Shown in pieces: positions 1-8,119 of a stretch of DNA of 17,995 nt. The notes beneath the pieces were generated by a model. That model was given only the letters and a program-made list of their open reading frames with translations. It searched no databases and had not been told where the DNA came from. Numbering within the stretch: position 1 is the stretch's first letter; each line of letters begins with the position of its first letter. A program made the position numbers and the translations under genes. This DNA comes from Flavobacteriaceae bacterium (lineage in GTDB: Bacteria > Bacteroidota > Bacteroidia > Flavobacteriales > Flavobacteriaceae), in the NCBI GenBank assembly GCA_013003145.1, contig JABDLH010000115.1:1-17995 (forward strand), written 5' to 3'.

Positions 1-96
1 ATTCTATAGTATACGTACGGTCGTCAATGCTTTTTTTAATAAAAAATAGTTCACTTCAGGCTACGTTACAGGCCCTCTAAAATACTTTCTCATTAA

Positions 97-127
97 TTGC
101 CTGCATCAATGCAAGATGCTATCTTTG
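97..127 (+). promoter_or_regulatory. Predicted promoter of thrS operon
   Basis: TTG at 97-99, a 20-base spacer, then TATCTTTG at 120-127, a full match to the Bacteroidota sigma-A pattern TTG-N17-23-TAnnTTTG. Transcription would start near 134, only about 14 bases before the thrS ATG, leaving no room for a T-box or other leader riboswitch. The spacer holds small inverted repeats (GCATC 103-107 with GATGC 115-119). Confidence 0.75.
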
Positions 128-147
128 CTCCCTTACAAAAGTGAGCG

Positions 148-2097
148 ATGGGAATGATCAAAATAACCTTACCGGACAATTCCGTAAAAGAGTTTGAACA
201 GGGGGCAACCCCTATGGATGTGGCCAGGAGCATCAGCGAAGGGCTGGCCAGGAATGTTATCTCTGCAACCTTTAACGGGACCAAGGTAGAGACGGTTTCT
301 TCCCTGGAAGAGGACGGCAAACTGGTCTTGCATACCTGGAATGATGATGAAGGAAAGAAAGCTTTCTGGCATTCTTCTTCCCACGTTGTCGCGCAGGCGC
401 TGGAAGAGCTGTACCCGGGTATTAAACTGACCATTGGCCCTGCCATTGAGAACGGTTTCTACTACGACGTAGATTTCGGGGAGCACTCCATCTCTGAAAA
501 GGATTTCCCGGCTATTGAGAAAAAGGCCTTGGAGATCGCCCGTGGCAAGCACGATTTCAGCATGCGCGCTGTCAGCAAGAAAGAAGCACTCGCTTACTAC
601 GAGGAGCAGCAGAACGAATACAAGACAGAACTTATAGAGAACCTGGAAGACGGGAGCATTACCTTCTGTGACCACGATACTTTTACAGATCTGTGCCGTG
701 GAGGACATATCCCGAATACCGGGGTCATCAAGGCGATAAAGATCCTGAATGTCGCCGGGGCATACTGGAGGGGTGATGAGAAAAATCCCCAGCTCACCAG
801 GGTTTACGGAATATCCTTTCCGAAACAAAAAGAGCTTACGGAATACCTCGCTTTGCTCGAGGAAGCTAAGAAGAGGGATCACAGGAAGCTGGGTAAAGAA
901 CTGGATCTCTTCACCTTCTCACAAAAAGTGGGGCAGGGATTACCGCTGTGGCTACCCAAGGGTGCAGCACTCAGGGAGCGCCTGGAACAATTCCTGAAAA
1001 AAGCCCAGAAACAAGCCGGTTATGAAATGGTGGTGACACCACACATTGGACAAAAAGAACTATATGTCACTTCCGGGCATTATGCCAAATACGGGGAAGA
1101 CAGTTTCCAGCCTATCCACACCCCCAAGGAAGACGAAGAGTTCCTGCTAAAACCAATGAATTGTCCTCATCATTGCGAAATATATAATGCCAGGCCGTTC
1201 AGTTACCGGGAACTTCCCAAACGATATGCCGAATTTGGTACTGTATACCGGTACGAGCAAAGTGGCGAATTACACGGTCTGACCCGGGTAAGGGGGTTTA
1301 CACAGGATGATGCCCACATTTTTTGCACCCCGGACCAGCTGGACCAGGAATTCAAGGATGTGATAGACCTATCTTTGTATGTTCTCAATTCCCTTGGTTT
1401 TGACAATTTTACTGCCCAGGTCTCAGTAAGAGATCCCGAGCAGCCGGATAAATACATCGGTTCTGTTGAAAATTGGGAAAAAGCTGAACGCGCGATCATC
1501 AATGCCTCTGAAGAAAAAGGTCTGAATTACAAAATCGTAGAAGGAGAAGCAGCATTCTACGGTCCTAAGCTAGATTTCATGGTGAAGGATGCCCTTGGTA
1601 GGCAATGGCAGCTGGGGACCATACAAGTAGATTACAACCTGCCCGAAAGATTTGACCTGACCTATAAGGGCAGTGATAACGAATCGCATCGCCCGGTAAT
1701 GATACACCGAGCTCCTTTTGGCAGTATGGAACGTTTTGTAGCCTTGTTACTGGAACATACAGGGGGAAATTTCCCATTATGGCTTATCCCGGAGCAGGCT
1801 ATAATCTTGCCCGTCAGTGAGAAACACGAAAAATATGCCGAAAAAGTTTTAAATTCACTGGAAAATCACGAAATTCGCGCCCTTGCAGACCATCGAAACG
1901 AGACGGTAGGGAAGAAAATCCGGGACGCCGAGATGAATAAAATCCCGTTTATGCTGATCGTTGGTGAGCAAGAAGAGTCTGAATCAATGATCTCTGTCCG
2001 TCGTCATGGCGGGGAAGATCTGGGTAAGATTTCTGTGAAACAATTTGTAGACTTGGTCGAAAAGGAAATAAGTAGTACCTTAAAGTCATTCAAATAA
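148..2097 (+). CDS. thrS: Threonyl-tRNA synthetase
   Basis: Class II synthetase that charges tRNA-Thr with threonine in the cytoplasm. At 649 residues it has the full domain set: an N-terminal TGS domain (about 1-65), the editing domain with the HSSSH motif (H75, H79), the catalytic core from about 265, and a C-terminal anticodon-binding domain from about 550. The active-site zinc ligands are all visible: Cys339 (in KPMNCPHH), His390 (in [10 protein letters not shown]) and His520 (in [13 protein letters not shown]). The start is ATG at 148; another ATG two codons on (154) is equally possible. It is first in an operon with infC, rpmI and rplT, an order common in bacteria. The promoter lies so close that attenuation by a long leader, as in Bacillus thrS, is unlikely. 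Confidence 0.97.
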   Translation: MGMIKITLPDNSVKEFEQGATPMDVARSISEGLARNVISATFNGTKVETVSSLEEDGKLVLHTWNDDEGKKAFWHSSSHVVAQALEELYPGIKLTIGPAIENGFYYDVDFGEHSISEKDFPAIEKKALEIARGKHDFSMRAVSKKEALAYYEEQQNEYKTELIENLEDGSITFCDHDTFTDLCRGGHIPNTGVIKAIKILNVAGAYWRGDEKNPQLTRVYGISFPKQKELTEYLALLEEAKKRDHRKLGKELDLFTFSQKVGQGLPLWLPKGAALRERLEQFLKKAQKQAGYEMVVTPHIGQKELYVTSGHYAKYGEDSFQPIHTPKEDEEFLLKPMNCPHHCEIYNARPFSYRELPKRYAEFGTVYRYEQSGELHGLTRVRGFTQDDAHIFCTPDQLDQEFKDVIDLSLYVLNSLGFDNFTAQVSVRDPEQPDKYIGSVENWEKAERAIINASEEKGLNYKIVEGEAAFYGPKLDFMVKDALGRQWQLGTIQVDYNLPERFDLTYKGSDNESHRPVMIHRAPFGSMERFVALLLEHTGGNFPLWLIPEQAIILPVSEKHEKYAEKVLNSLENHEIRALADHRNETVGKKIRDAEMNKIPFMLIVGEQEESESMISVRRHGGEDLGKISVKQFVDLVEKEISSTLKSFK

Positions 2098-2137
2098 AAG
2101 TTAAAATAAGTCGAATTAAAAAGTAGTAGCCATAGCA

Positions 2138-2686
2138 ATTAGAAGAAGATTTAAGCCCCAACCTAGAAGGGAAAATAAGAATCCCCATAAGATCAATGAG
2201 AAGATTTCGTCGCCCAAGGTGAGATTGGTGGGAGACAACGTGGAAATGGGCGTATACCCAATCAGGGAAGCGCTTTCCTTTGCCGCGGAACAAGGACTTG
2301 ATCTGGTGGAAATATCGCCTAATGCCGATCCACCGGTTTGTAAAATCATCGACTATAAAAAGTACCTCTACGAACAGAAGAAGAGGGAAAAGGCTATGAA
2401 AGCTAAAGCCACGAAAGTGGTAGTAAAGGAAATCCGGTTTGGACCCCAGACGGATGACCATGATTACGAATTTAAAAAGAAGCACGCAGAAAAATTCCTT
2501 AAAGAAGGTGCAAAGCTAAAAGCTTATGTGTTTTTCAAAGGACGATCTATCGTGTACAAGGACCAGGGAGAGATCCTGCTTCTGAGATTGGCCTCTGAAT
2601 TGGAAGACTACGGAAAAGTAGAACAGATGCCTAAGTTAGAAGGAAAAAGGATGACGATGTTCCTGGCTCCTAAGACTAAGAAATAA
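2138..2686 (+). CDS. infC: Translation initiation factor IF-3, non-AUG start
   Basis: IF3 binds the 30S subunit, keeps it apart from 50S and checks start-codon pairing. The frame has the N-terminal domain ([23 protein letters not shown]), a lysine-rich linker ([13 protein letters not shown]) and the C-terminal domain ([20 protein letters not shown], then [13 protein letters not shown]). The first standard start, GTG at 2219, would cut off the conserved basic beginning [22 protein letters not shown], which is open back to a stop at 2117. The only usable codons there are ATT at 2138 (chosen, 182 residues) or ATA at 2132. AUU is the known infC start in E. coli, where it lets IF3 repress its own translation; the same control is inferred here. 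It sits 40 bases after thrS and 61 before rpmI. Confidence 0.93.
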   Translation: MRRRFKPQPRRENKNPHKINEKISSPKVRLVGDNVEMGVYPIREALSFAAEQGLDLVEISPNADPPVCKIIDYKKYLYEQKKREKAMKAKATKVVVKEIRFGPQTDDHDYEFKKKHAEKFLKEGAKLKAYVFFKGRSIVYKDQGEILLLRLASELEDYGKVEQMPKLEGKRMTMFLAPKTKK

Positions 2687-2747
2687 GATTGCGCAGTGTC
2701 GCAACTGATAATAATAAGCGAGATAATTAATAACAAATAGGAAGCTA

Positions 2748-2945
2748 ATGCCTAAAATGAAGACAAAGTCCAGTGCCAAAAAGCGTTTTAAGCTGACCGG
2801 TACCGGTAAAATAAAGAGGAAGCACGCTTACAAAAGCCACATTCTTACAAAGAAATCTAAGAAGCGTAAGCTTAAGCTGACCCATGATACATTGGTACAC
2901 AAAGCCGATGAGAACAGTATCATGGAACAATTACGTTTAAAGTAA
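2748..2945 (+). CDS. rpmI: 50S ribosomal protein L35
   Basis: A small, very basic 65-residue protein of the large ribosomal subunit. The start [20 protein letters not shown] is the L35 signature, followed by the conserved basic run around [11 protein letters not shown]. Length is normal for the family. A purine-rich AGGAAG lies 5 bases before the ATG. It is third in the thrS-infC-rpmI-rplT operon. A small hairpin just after the infC stop (TTGCG 2689-2693 with CGCAA 2700-2704) sits in the gap upstream; in E. coli the rpmI leader is the site where L20 represses the pair, but I cannot show that this hairpin plays that role. Confidence 0.97.
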   Translation: MPKMKTKSSAKKRFKLTGTGKIKRKHAYKSHILTKKSKKRKLKLTHDTLVHKADENSIMEQLRLK

Positions 2946-3036
2946 TTGCCACAAAGGGAATTGTATTAACCATGGAGTTGGGCCATAAAGTATCTGCGAA
3001 TAACGACAGATCGCCTGCTACAAAAAACAAAAAGAA

Positions 3037-3381
3037 ATGCCAAGATCAGTAAATTCAGTTGCTTCAAGAGCACGTAGAAAAAAAATAATGAAAGAGGCCA
3101 AAGGATACTTTGGTCGTCGTAAAAATGTCTGGACCGTTGCGAAAAACGCAGTAGAAAAGGCAATGCAGTATGCATACAGGGACCGTAGGAATAAGAAAAG
3201 AAATTTCCGCGCCCTATGGATCACCCGTATCAATGCAGGTGCCAGGATGCACGGACTGTCCTATTCACAATTTATGGGGAAAATGAAAGCCAATAATATC
3301 GACCTGAACCGTAAGGTACTTGCCGACCTGGCCATGAATCACCCTGAAGCTTTTAAAGCTATTGTAGAAAAGGTAAAATAA
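3037..3381 (+). CDS. rplT: 50S ribosomal protein L20
   Basis: A 114-residue ribosomal protein that binds 23S rRNA directly and is needed early in 50S assembly. It starts with [19 protein letters not shown], continues with [19 protein letters not shown], and carries the [20 protein letters not shown] segment typical of L20. Length and start (ATG after an A-rich stretch) are normal. It lies 91 bases after rpmI and is the last gene of the operon, followed 20 bases later by a strong terminator. L20 represses its own operon in several bacteria; the site here is not identified. Confidence 0.97.
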   Translation: MPRSVNSVASRARRKKIMKEAKGYFGRRKNVWTVAKNAVEKAMQYAYRDRRNKKRNFRALWITRINAGARMHGLSYSQFMGKMKANNIDLNRKVLADLAMNHPEAFKAIVEKVK

Positions 3382-3400
3382 AACGAATCTTATCTCGCTT

Positions 3401-3429
3401 AAAACCCTGGTAACCACCAGGGTTTTTTT
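3401..3429 (+). terminator. Intrinsic terminator after rplT
   Basis: Perfect 11-base stem AAAACCCTGGT / ACCAGGGTTTT with loop AACC, followed by more T (seven T in a row at 3423-3429). The A-run on the left side gives a T-run on the other strand, so it can also end transcription of the EF-hand gene that arrives from the right. Confidence 0.93.
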
Positions 3430-3440
3430 ATGCCCTTATT

Positions 3441-3716
3441 TCAGCTTTCCTTGGCTATTTTGGAGATAGCCGCTTTGAATTCCTCCCAATCCACGTATTC
3501 ATCCCCGGACCGATCGTATCCTTCTATTAATTTATTGGCGACAATTCCACGGATAAAACCGTTGATCTCTGCCTTCTTCAACAATTCTATGATCTCCTCC
3601 CTCTTCAGTTTCCCGTCGGAATCCTTATCAAAGTAACGATAAGCCTCTTCCGGGGTTGCAAAATGATGAGTGATCAGGATCTGTATCTTGTTCAGAATAT
3701 CTTCTTTAGACGCCAT
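3441..3716 (-). CDS. Small EF-hand calcium-binding protein
   Basis: A 91-residue acidic protein with no signal peptide, so probably cytoplasmic. Two EF-hand loops are visible. The first is residues 30-41, with Asp30, Asp32, Asp34, Gly35 and Glu41 as expected. The second is residues 68-79, with Asp68, Ser70, Asp72, Asp76 and Glu79, but Glu73 where the usual Gly is. The two loops sit between predicted helices, as in a paired calmodulin-like domain. The ATG start at 3716 lies 25 bases after the stop of the YjbQ-family gene, so both are probably one transcript. The partner or process that calcium would control is unknown. The presence of EF-hands is clear; calcium binding itself is inferred. Confidence 0.87.
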   Translation of the reverse strand: MASKEDILNKIQILITHHFATPEEAYRYFDKDSDGKLKREEIIELLKKAEINGFIRGIVANKLIEGYDRSGDEYVDWEEFKAAISKIAKES

Positions 3717-3741
3717 TTTTTATAGAGTATTAAATTCTTCA

Positions 3742-4164
3742 TCAGCTGCCATATGCGGTGAGCACCAAACGCCTGCCACTTACGTGGTCCCTGTGTTCGC
3801 AGAGATAAATCCCCTGCCATGTACCCAGGTTCAGCCTGCCATTGGTAAGCGGTATTTGTACAGAAGCACCCATCAAGGATGATTTAATATGTGCCGGCAT
3901 ATCGTCAGGGCCTTCCATTGTATGCTGGTAATAGGGCGCATTTTCCGGAACCATCTGGTTCATATGACTCTCAAAGTCTGCCCTGACCGTTGGATCTGCA
4001 TTCTCGTTGATAGTGAGACTTGCCGAGGTATGCTGAATAAAAACATGCAACAGCCCGGTCTTAATTTCTTCTATTTCCGGGAATTGAGAAACAATCCTGT
4101 CTGTCACCAGGTGAAACCCCCTTGGAAATGGAGGCAGCCTTATAGATTTCTGATAAATCTTCAT
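3742..4164 (-). CDS. YjbQ family protein (UPF0047)
   Basis: A member of the YjbQ / UPF0047 family, named in databases as secondary thiamine-phosphate synthase because some members complement thiamine-phosphate synthase mutants; the true reaction is not established. Hallmarks are RGFHLVTD near the start, QHTSASLTINENADPTV, EGPDDMPAHIKSS and the C-terminal GTWQGIYLCEHRDH with conserved His residues that probably bind metal. The ATG at 4164 gives 140 residues and lines up with the start of E. coli YjbQ. A GTG at 4200 (13 residues more) is also possible: it has AAGGATG upstream and a promoter-like site in front. It leads the EF-hand gene and diverges from the HAD phosphatase gene. Confidence 0.9.
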   Translation of the reverse strand: MKIYQKSIRLPPFPRGFHLVTDRIVSQFPEIEEIKTGLLHVFIQHTSASLTINENADPTVRADFESHMNQMVPENAPYYQHTMEGPDDMPAHIKSSLMGASVQIPLTNGRLNLGTWQGIYLCEHRDHVSGRRLVLTAYGS

Positions 4165-4225
4165 TGCCGTGGCGGGTGTATCTGAGGGTAAAACTTTCAC
4201 TTTTACATCCTTATTTTAAATTCAT

Positions 4226-4255
4226 AAAAAATACCTTTGTAAGCTGAAGATACAA
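4226..4255 (-). promoter_or_regulatory. Possible promoter of yjbQ-like/EF-hand pair
   Basis: Read on the - strand: TTG (4255-4253), 19 bases, then TATTTTTT (4233-4226), one base away from TAnnTTTG. It overlaps the opposing box of the HAD gene at 4232-4239. Weaker than the other promoters because of the mismatch. Confidence 0.4.
4232..4239 (+). promoter_or_regulatory. Predicted -7 box of HAD phosphatase gene
   Basis: TACCTTTG matches TAnnTTTG and ends 19 bases before the ATG at 4259, giving a leader of about a dozen bases. No clear TTG is found at the -33 position. Confidence 0.55.
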
Positions 4256-4258
4256 AAC

Positions 4259-5059
4259 ATGGATTTATCCCGCATAAAATTAGTCGTTACAGATATGGAT
4301 GGCACCCTGCTAAATTCTAAGCACCAGGTGAGCCCATTATTCTTCGACCTCTATAAACAACTCCGCAAGAATAATATTCTCTTCGTAGCCGCCAGCGGCA
4401 GGCAGTTTGGAAGTATTGCAGAGAAACTGGCTCCGATCCGGGACGAGATCATCATTATTGCAGAGAATGGTGGATATGCTGTTCAGCACGGGAAGGAACT
4501 GGTGTCTACAGCACTCCCGGGCGGGAAGAAAAACGAGGTTTTGAAAGAGTTGTCTGCGGTACCCGATGCGCATCCTATCCTGTGTTGTAAAGACAGCGCC
4601 TACATCAGCGAAAGTTCCAGGAACTTTCAATCAAAACTACAGGAATACTATACCACTTACCAGGTGATACCCGATCTCTATGAATTTGACCAGGATATCT
4701 TAAAGATCGCAGTCTATCACGATATTAACTCCGAGCAATATATTTATCCCGCCGTCCAATCTTTTGAGTCCGATCTACAGGTCAAAGTTTCCGGGGAACA
4801 CTGGGTAGATCTTTCGCATCCCGACGCCAATAAAGGGTATGCACTTAAGAAGATCCAGGACAGTTACGGGATAAGCCCTGAAGAAACCCTGGTTTTTGGT
4901 GATTACAACAATGACCTGGAGATGTTATCACTAGCTACCTTCAGTGTTGCCATGGCCAATGCCCATCCCAATGTATTGAGCGCGGCAAATTACAAGACCC
5001 TCACCAATGATGAAGGCGGAGTAGAACACATCCTGCAAAAAATGCTGGACAACTTTTAA
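4259..5059 (+). CDS. Cof-type HAD-IIB family sugar-phosphate phosphatase
   Basis: A 266-residue cytoplasmic haloacid dehalogenase-type hydrolase. Motif I is DMDGTLLN with nucleophile Asp12 and acid/base Asp14; motif II is AASGRQFG; the motif III lysine is in ANKGYALK; motif IV is VFGDYNNDLEML, which binds magnesium. The long insertion between motifs II and III is the C2B cap of the Cof subfamily, members of which remove phosphate from sugar phosphates, pyridoxal phosphate or nucleotides; the substrate cannot be told from sequence. The gene stands alone with its own promoter. Its TAA stop at 5057-5059 lies in a TTAA that also supplies the stop of the convergent gene. Confidence 0.93.
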   Translation: MDLSRIKLVVTDMDGTLLNSKHQVSPLFFDLYKQLRKNNILFVAASGRQFGSIAEKLAPIRDEIIIIAENGGYAVQHGKELVSTALPGGKKNEVLKELSAVPDAHPILCCKDSAYISESSRNFQSKLQEYYTTYQVIPDLYEFDQDILKIAVYHDINSEQYIYPAVQSFESDLQVKVSGEHWVDLSHPDANKGYALKKIQDSYGISPEETLVFGDYNNDLEMLSLATFSVAMANAHPNVLSAANYKTLTNDEGGVEHILQKMLDNF

Positions 5060-6327
5060 GTTTTCTGCTTCTTTTTCCGCGCTGCAGGAAATAAGACGTT
5101 GTTAAGGATCAGGCGGTAACCGGGGGAGTTAGGATGTAACTCGAGTGCCGTTTTAGGATCCCCTACCCTATGCTGGTAGTCTTCCGGATCATGCCCCCCG
5201 TAGAAAGTGAAAAATCCTTTTCCTTTGATCCCGTGAATGTACCTGGCTTCTCCATTAATACGGTTCTCCCCAAGGACAAGAACCGTAGGCTTAACCTGCT
5301 CCCTGGCAAATGCCGTGGTCTGCCCCATAAATCCTTTGACCAGGGAGGTGTGATTCTGACATAGCATGGTAGGCACCGGATCCCATTTGGCGGAGAAATC
5401 CATCAGCGAAAAATAATCCGATTCTTTAGGTACCTGCTGTCGTTGAGAAGTCATATCTATAGACGAGAACTCGTATCTCAAGGGGTTTCGCTCCAAAATG
5501 AAATCCGTAAAGGCAAAGGTTTTGCTGTAGTCTATTTTTTTCTGATAACTGGGATCTGACGGATCCCCGTCAAACATAGGTTCACAAATGTCCACACCCT
5601 CTGCAGCCAGGGCGATATCAAAGCTGTCCGTGGCAGAACACATGGCAAACATAAACCCGCCCCCTATGACATAGTTCCTGATCTTTAGTGCAACTGCCAG
5701 TTTCTCCTGGGACACCTTGGAATAACCAAGCCTGCTAGCCAGGCTTTCTGCCTGTTGTTTACCTTCTATATACCAAGGAGTAGCCCGATAGGCGCCATAA
5801 AATTTTCCATACTGTCCTGTAAAATCCTCATGATGCAGGTGAAGCCAGTCATATAAAACGAGTTTATCGCCAAGGACTTCTTCATCATAGATAGTCACAT
5901 AAGGGATTTCTGCATAGGTTAAGGCCATGGTAACCGCGTCGTCCCAAGGTTGATTATCCTTAGGAGAGTACACCGCGATCTTAGGAGCTTTTTCAAGGAT
6001 CACCGCTTCCTGGTTTACTGCCGGACTACTTATCCCGTCTAAAATTGCCTGCGCCTTTTCATCAGAAAGAATTTCAAAAGAAACTCCGCGAATCTGGCAT
6101 TCCTTTCGGATACGTTCCCCGTCGGGCAAAAGAAAGGACCCTCCCCTGTAGTTGAGCAGCCATTGCACCTTCTGCTGCTTAGTCAGCACCCAATAGGTTA
6201 TACCATAGGCCTTAAGATGATCCTTTTGCGCATCAGCATCCATCGGTATTAAGATCACAGAAGCAGAGGCCTTAATTGCGGTCAGCAAAAAGAGGAACAT
6301 ACATAGTAGCACTGCATAGTGCTTCAC
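5056..6327 (-). CDS. Conserved secreted Bacteroidota protein, often mislabelled asparagine synthetase B
   Basis: A protein of 423 residues from the GTG at 6327. This start places a Lys-His and a hydrophobic stretch (AVLLCMFLFLLTAIKASAS) at the N-terminus, a good signal peptide with a likely cut after ASA near residue 22, and gives the length I recall for flavobacterial homologues. The longer frame back to 6429 overlaps dnaB and buries the signal in a disordered leader, so I reject it. Later conserved-looking blocks include WLLNYRGGSFLLPD, GGGFMFAMCSATDSFDIALAAEGVD and GKGFFTFYGGHDPEDYQH, which suggest a glutamine-amidotransferase-like alpha/beta fold. Homologues are commonly labelled asparagine synthetase B, but there is no N-terminal Cys nucleophile and no SGGxDS ATP loop. 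The real function is unknown. It lies 70 bases downstream of dnaB, same strand. Confidence 0.85.
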   Translation of the reverse strand: MKHYAVLLCMFLFLLTAIKASASVILIPMDADAQKDHLKAYGITYWVLTKQQKVQWLLNYRGGSFLLPDGERIRKECQIRGVSFEILSDEKAQAILDGISSPAVNQEAVILEKAPKIAVYSPKDNQPWDDAVTMALTYAEIPYVTIYDEEVLGDKLVLYDWLHLHHEDFTGQYGKFYGAYRATPWYIEGKQQAESLASRLGYSKVSQEKLAVALKIRNYVIGGGFMFAMCSATDSFDIALAAEGVDICEPMFDGDPSDPSYQKKIDYSKTFAFTDFILERNPLRYEFSSIDMTSQRQQVPKESDYFSLMDFSAKWDPVPTMLCQNHTSLVKGFMGQTTAFAREQVKPTVLVLGENRINGEARYIHGIKGKGFFTFYGGHDPEDYQHRVGDPKTALELHPNSPGYRLILNNVLFPAARKKKQKT

Positions 6328-6397
6328 TATAGGTTTTGAGAGAAAATTACTGTTGGTACCCAACAGCGAAGGGGTGTGTTTATTGGTGTTCCGTATA

Positions 6398-7951
6398 TCA
6401 GAAGGGGACATCATTATCATCGGGATCAAGATCAGGCGGCTGGTTCATAGAACTACCAAAAGCTTCGTCAGCATTGGGCAGTTTACGTGTAGCGAACGGA
6501 TTATCGCCATCAGCATTCATTTTGGATTGAAACTCGAACGGCGTATCAAAGTCATCCAAGTTATCAAATTTACCTAATTGCCCAATGAACTTTAACCTAA
6601 TATTCTCTAAACCACCATTCCTGTGTTTAGCCACGATAAATTCTGCCTGGCCCTGTGTAGGGGTGCGTTCTTCGTCATCCCACTCATCGATCTTGTAGTA
6701 TTCAGGCCTGTAGATAAAAGACACGATATCCGCATCCTGCTCAATAGCTCCGGATTCCCTGAGGTCAGAAAGTATAGGTCGTTTACTTCCTCCCCGTGTT
6801 TCCACCGCACGCGAAAGCTGCGACAGGGCAATGACCGGTACATTCAATTCTTTTGCAAGCGCTTTCAAGTTCCTGGAGATGGTAGAGATCTCCTGTTCCC
6901 TGTTCCCGCCTTTCTGAGTTCCTCCGGCAGTCATTAATTGGAGGTAGTCAATTACAATGAGGCGAATTTTATGTTGCGATGCTAATCGCCTCGCTTTAGC
7001 CCTGAGGTCAAAAATAGAGAGGGAGGGTGTATCGTCTATAAATAAAGGAGCACTTTCCAGCGCCTTCACCTTAACATTCAACTGCTCCCATTCATGCTTT
7101 TCTAAGCGGCCGGTTCTGAGCTTTTCTGAGGAGAGCCCCGTTTCCGAGGAGATCAGACGAGTGATCAACTGTACCGAGGACATCTCTAAGGAGAAAAAGG
7201 CTACCGGGGTATTAGCATTCACGGCGATATTCCGGGCCATGGAAAGGGTCAGGGCCGTTTTACCCATACCTGGCCTTGCCGCTACGATGATCAGGTCACT
7301 GGGCTGCCATCCGGAGGTCAGTTTATCGAGTTTATCAAAACCTGAGGGAATACCACTAAGTCCATCCTTATTGGAAATCTCTTCGATCTTTTTCTTAGCC
7401 TGGATAACCAGGTTCTGAGCTGTCTCTGCAGATCTCTTCAGGTTACCCTGGGTTACATCGTACAATTTTGATTCGGCCGTATCCAAAAGATCAAAGACAT
7501 CGGTAGCATCGTCGTAAGCCTCTTCAATGATCTCGTTAGATATCTTGATCAGGCTACGTTGTATATATTTCTGAAGGATAATCCTCGCATGGAACTCGAT
7601 ATGAGCCGATGAGGCTACCTTCTGCGTGAGTTTTATGAGGTAAAAATCACCGCCGGCGATTTCAAGGTTACCATCTTTCTTCAATTGGGCGGAAACCGTT
7701 AATAAATCCACCGGTTCCGAAGATTCGAACAATTTAAAGATGGCCTCGTAGATATGCCTGTGCGAATCTTTATAGAAAACTTCAGGGTGGAGAATATCAA
7801 TAACTTCATCCACACCCTTCTTATCGATCAGCATAGCACCAAGCACAACCTCCTCTAAATCAACTGCTTGAGGTGGTATTTTTCCCTTTTCTAAACTAAT
7901 CACGTTGGGTTTGCCGACTTTGCGGCCAAGGATGGGGTTGGTGTTCTCCAT
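6398..7951 (-). CDS. dnaB: Replicative DNA helicase DnaB
   Basis: The hexameric helicase that unwinds DNA 5' to 3' at the replication fork and recruits primase. It has 517 residues. The N-terminal domain covers about 25-130 (VDLEEVVLGAMLIDKKGVDEV is the usual start). The RecA-like C-terminal domain has Walker A ARPGMGKT (about 225-232, Lys231), Walker B LIVIDYLQLM, the SLEMSSVQL segment and ALSQLSRAVETR. The arginine-finger region around DADIVSFIYRPEYY is intact. There is no intein, although Walker A of dnaB is a common intein site. The acidic tail is normal for the class. The upstream gap holds a perfect inverted repeat 18 bases before the ATG; no standard promoter box was found there, so it may share transcripts from accA. 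Confidence 0.97.
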   Translation of the reverse strand: MENTNPILGRKVGKPNVISLEKGKIPPQAVDLEEVVLGAMLIDKKGVDEVIDILHPEVFYKDSHRHIYEAIFKLFESSEPVDLLTVSAQLKKDGNLEIAGGDFYLIKLTQKVASSAHIEFHARIILQKYIQRSLIKISNEIIEEAYDDATDVFDLLDTAESKLYDVTQGNLKRSAETAQNLVIQAKKKIEEISNKDGLSGIPSGFDKLDKLTSGWQPSDLIIVAARPGMGKTALTLSMARNIAVNANTPVAFFSLEMSSVQLITRLISSETGLSSEKLRTGRLEKHEWEQLNVKVKALESAPLFIDDTPSLSIFDLRAKARRLASQHKIRLIVIDYLQLMTAGGTQKGGNREQEISTISRNLKALAKELNVPVIALSQLSRAVETRGGSKRPILSDLRESGAIEQDADIVSFIYRPEYYKIDEWDDEERTPTQGQAEFIVAKHRNGGLENIRLKFIGQLGKFDNLDDFDTPFEFQSKMNADGDNPFATRKLPNADEAFGSSMNQPPDLDPDDNDVPF

Positions 7952-7969
7952 GAATGTAAAATTAGCTAA

Positions 7970-8002
7970 TTAACTCTAAGTTAACTTAAATTTTAGAGTT
8001 AA
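7970..8002. repeat. Inverted repeat upstream of dnaB
   Basis: Perfect 10-base inverted repeat TTAACTCTAA (7970-7979) and TTAGAGTTAA (7993-8002), separated by 13 bases that contain GTTAACTTAAA. It ends 18 bases from the dnaB start. It could be an operator, or a weak RNA hairpin in the leader; without G+C pairs and a T-tract it is not a terminator. Confidence 0.7.
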
Positions 8003-8119
8003 CGATATCAACCGTCCATTAACAATTGGCCTGTTAATAAACCAGCGTACCGTGTTGATAACTAAAAAATTAAGTAGGGTGAGGTGAAAATATTTTCGTC
8101 AGCTTGACAAAATCACTTA

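Noticed and set aside
60..147. T-box or other leader riboswitch before thrS
   Set aside because: The promoter ends at 127 and the gene starts at 148, leaving about 14 transcribed bases.
169..882. Long - strand frame inside thrS (237 codons)
   Set aside because: It is the mirror of the thrS coding pattern and has no recognisable domain.
2219..2686. infC starting at GTG 2219
   Set aside because: It removes the conserved basic N-terminal segment of IF3 that is open upstream.
5056..6429. Longer start of the secreted protein at 6429
   Set aside because: It overlaps dnaB by 32 bases and puts 34 poorly structured residues before a clear signal peptide; GTG 6327 explains the sequence better.
6398..7951. 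Intein in dnaB
   Set aside because: Walker A and neighbouring motifs are uninterrupted and the length is normal.
8086..8097. Palindrome GAAAATATTTTC downstream of accA as a terminator
   Set aside because: It is A+T only, has no loop and no T-tract, so it would not end transcription; a perfect 12-base palindrome of this kind can occur by chance.
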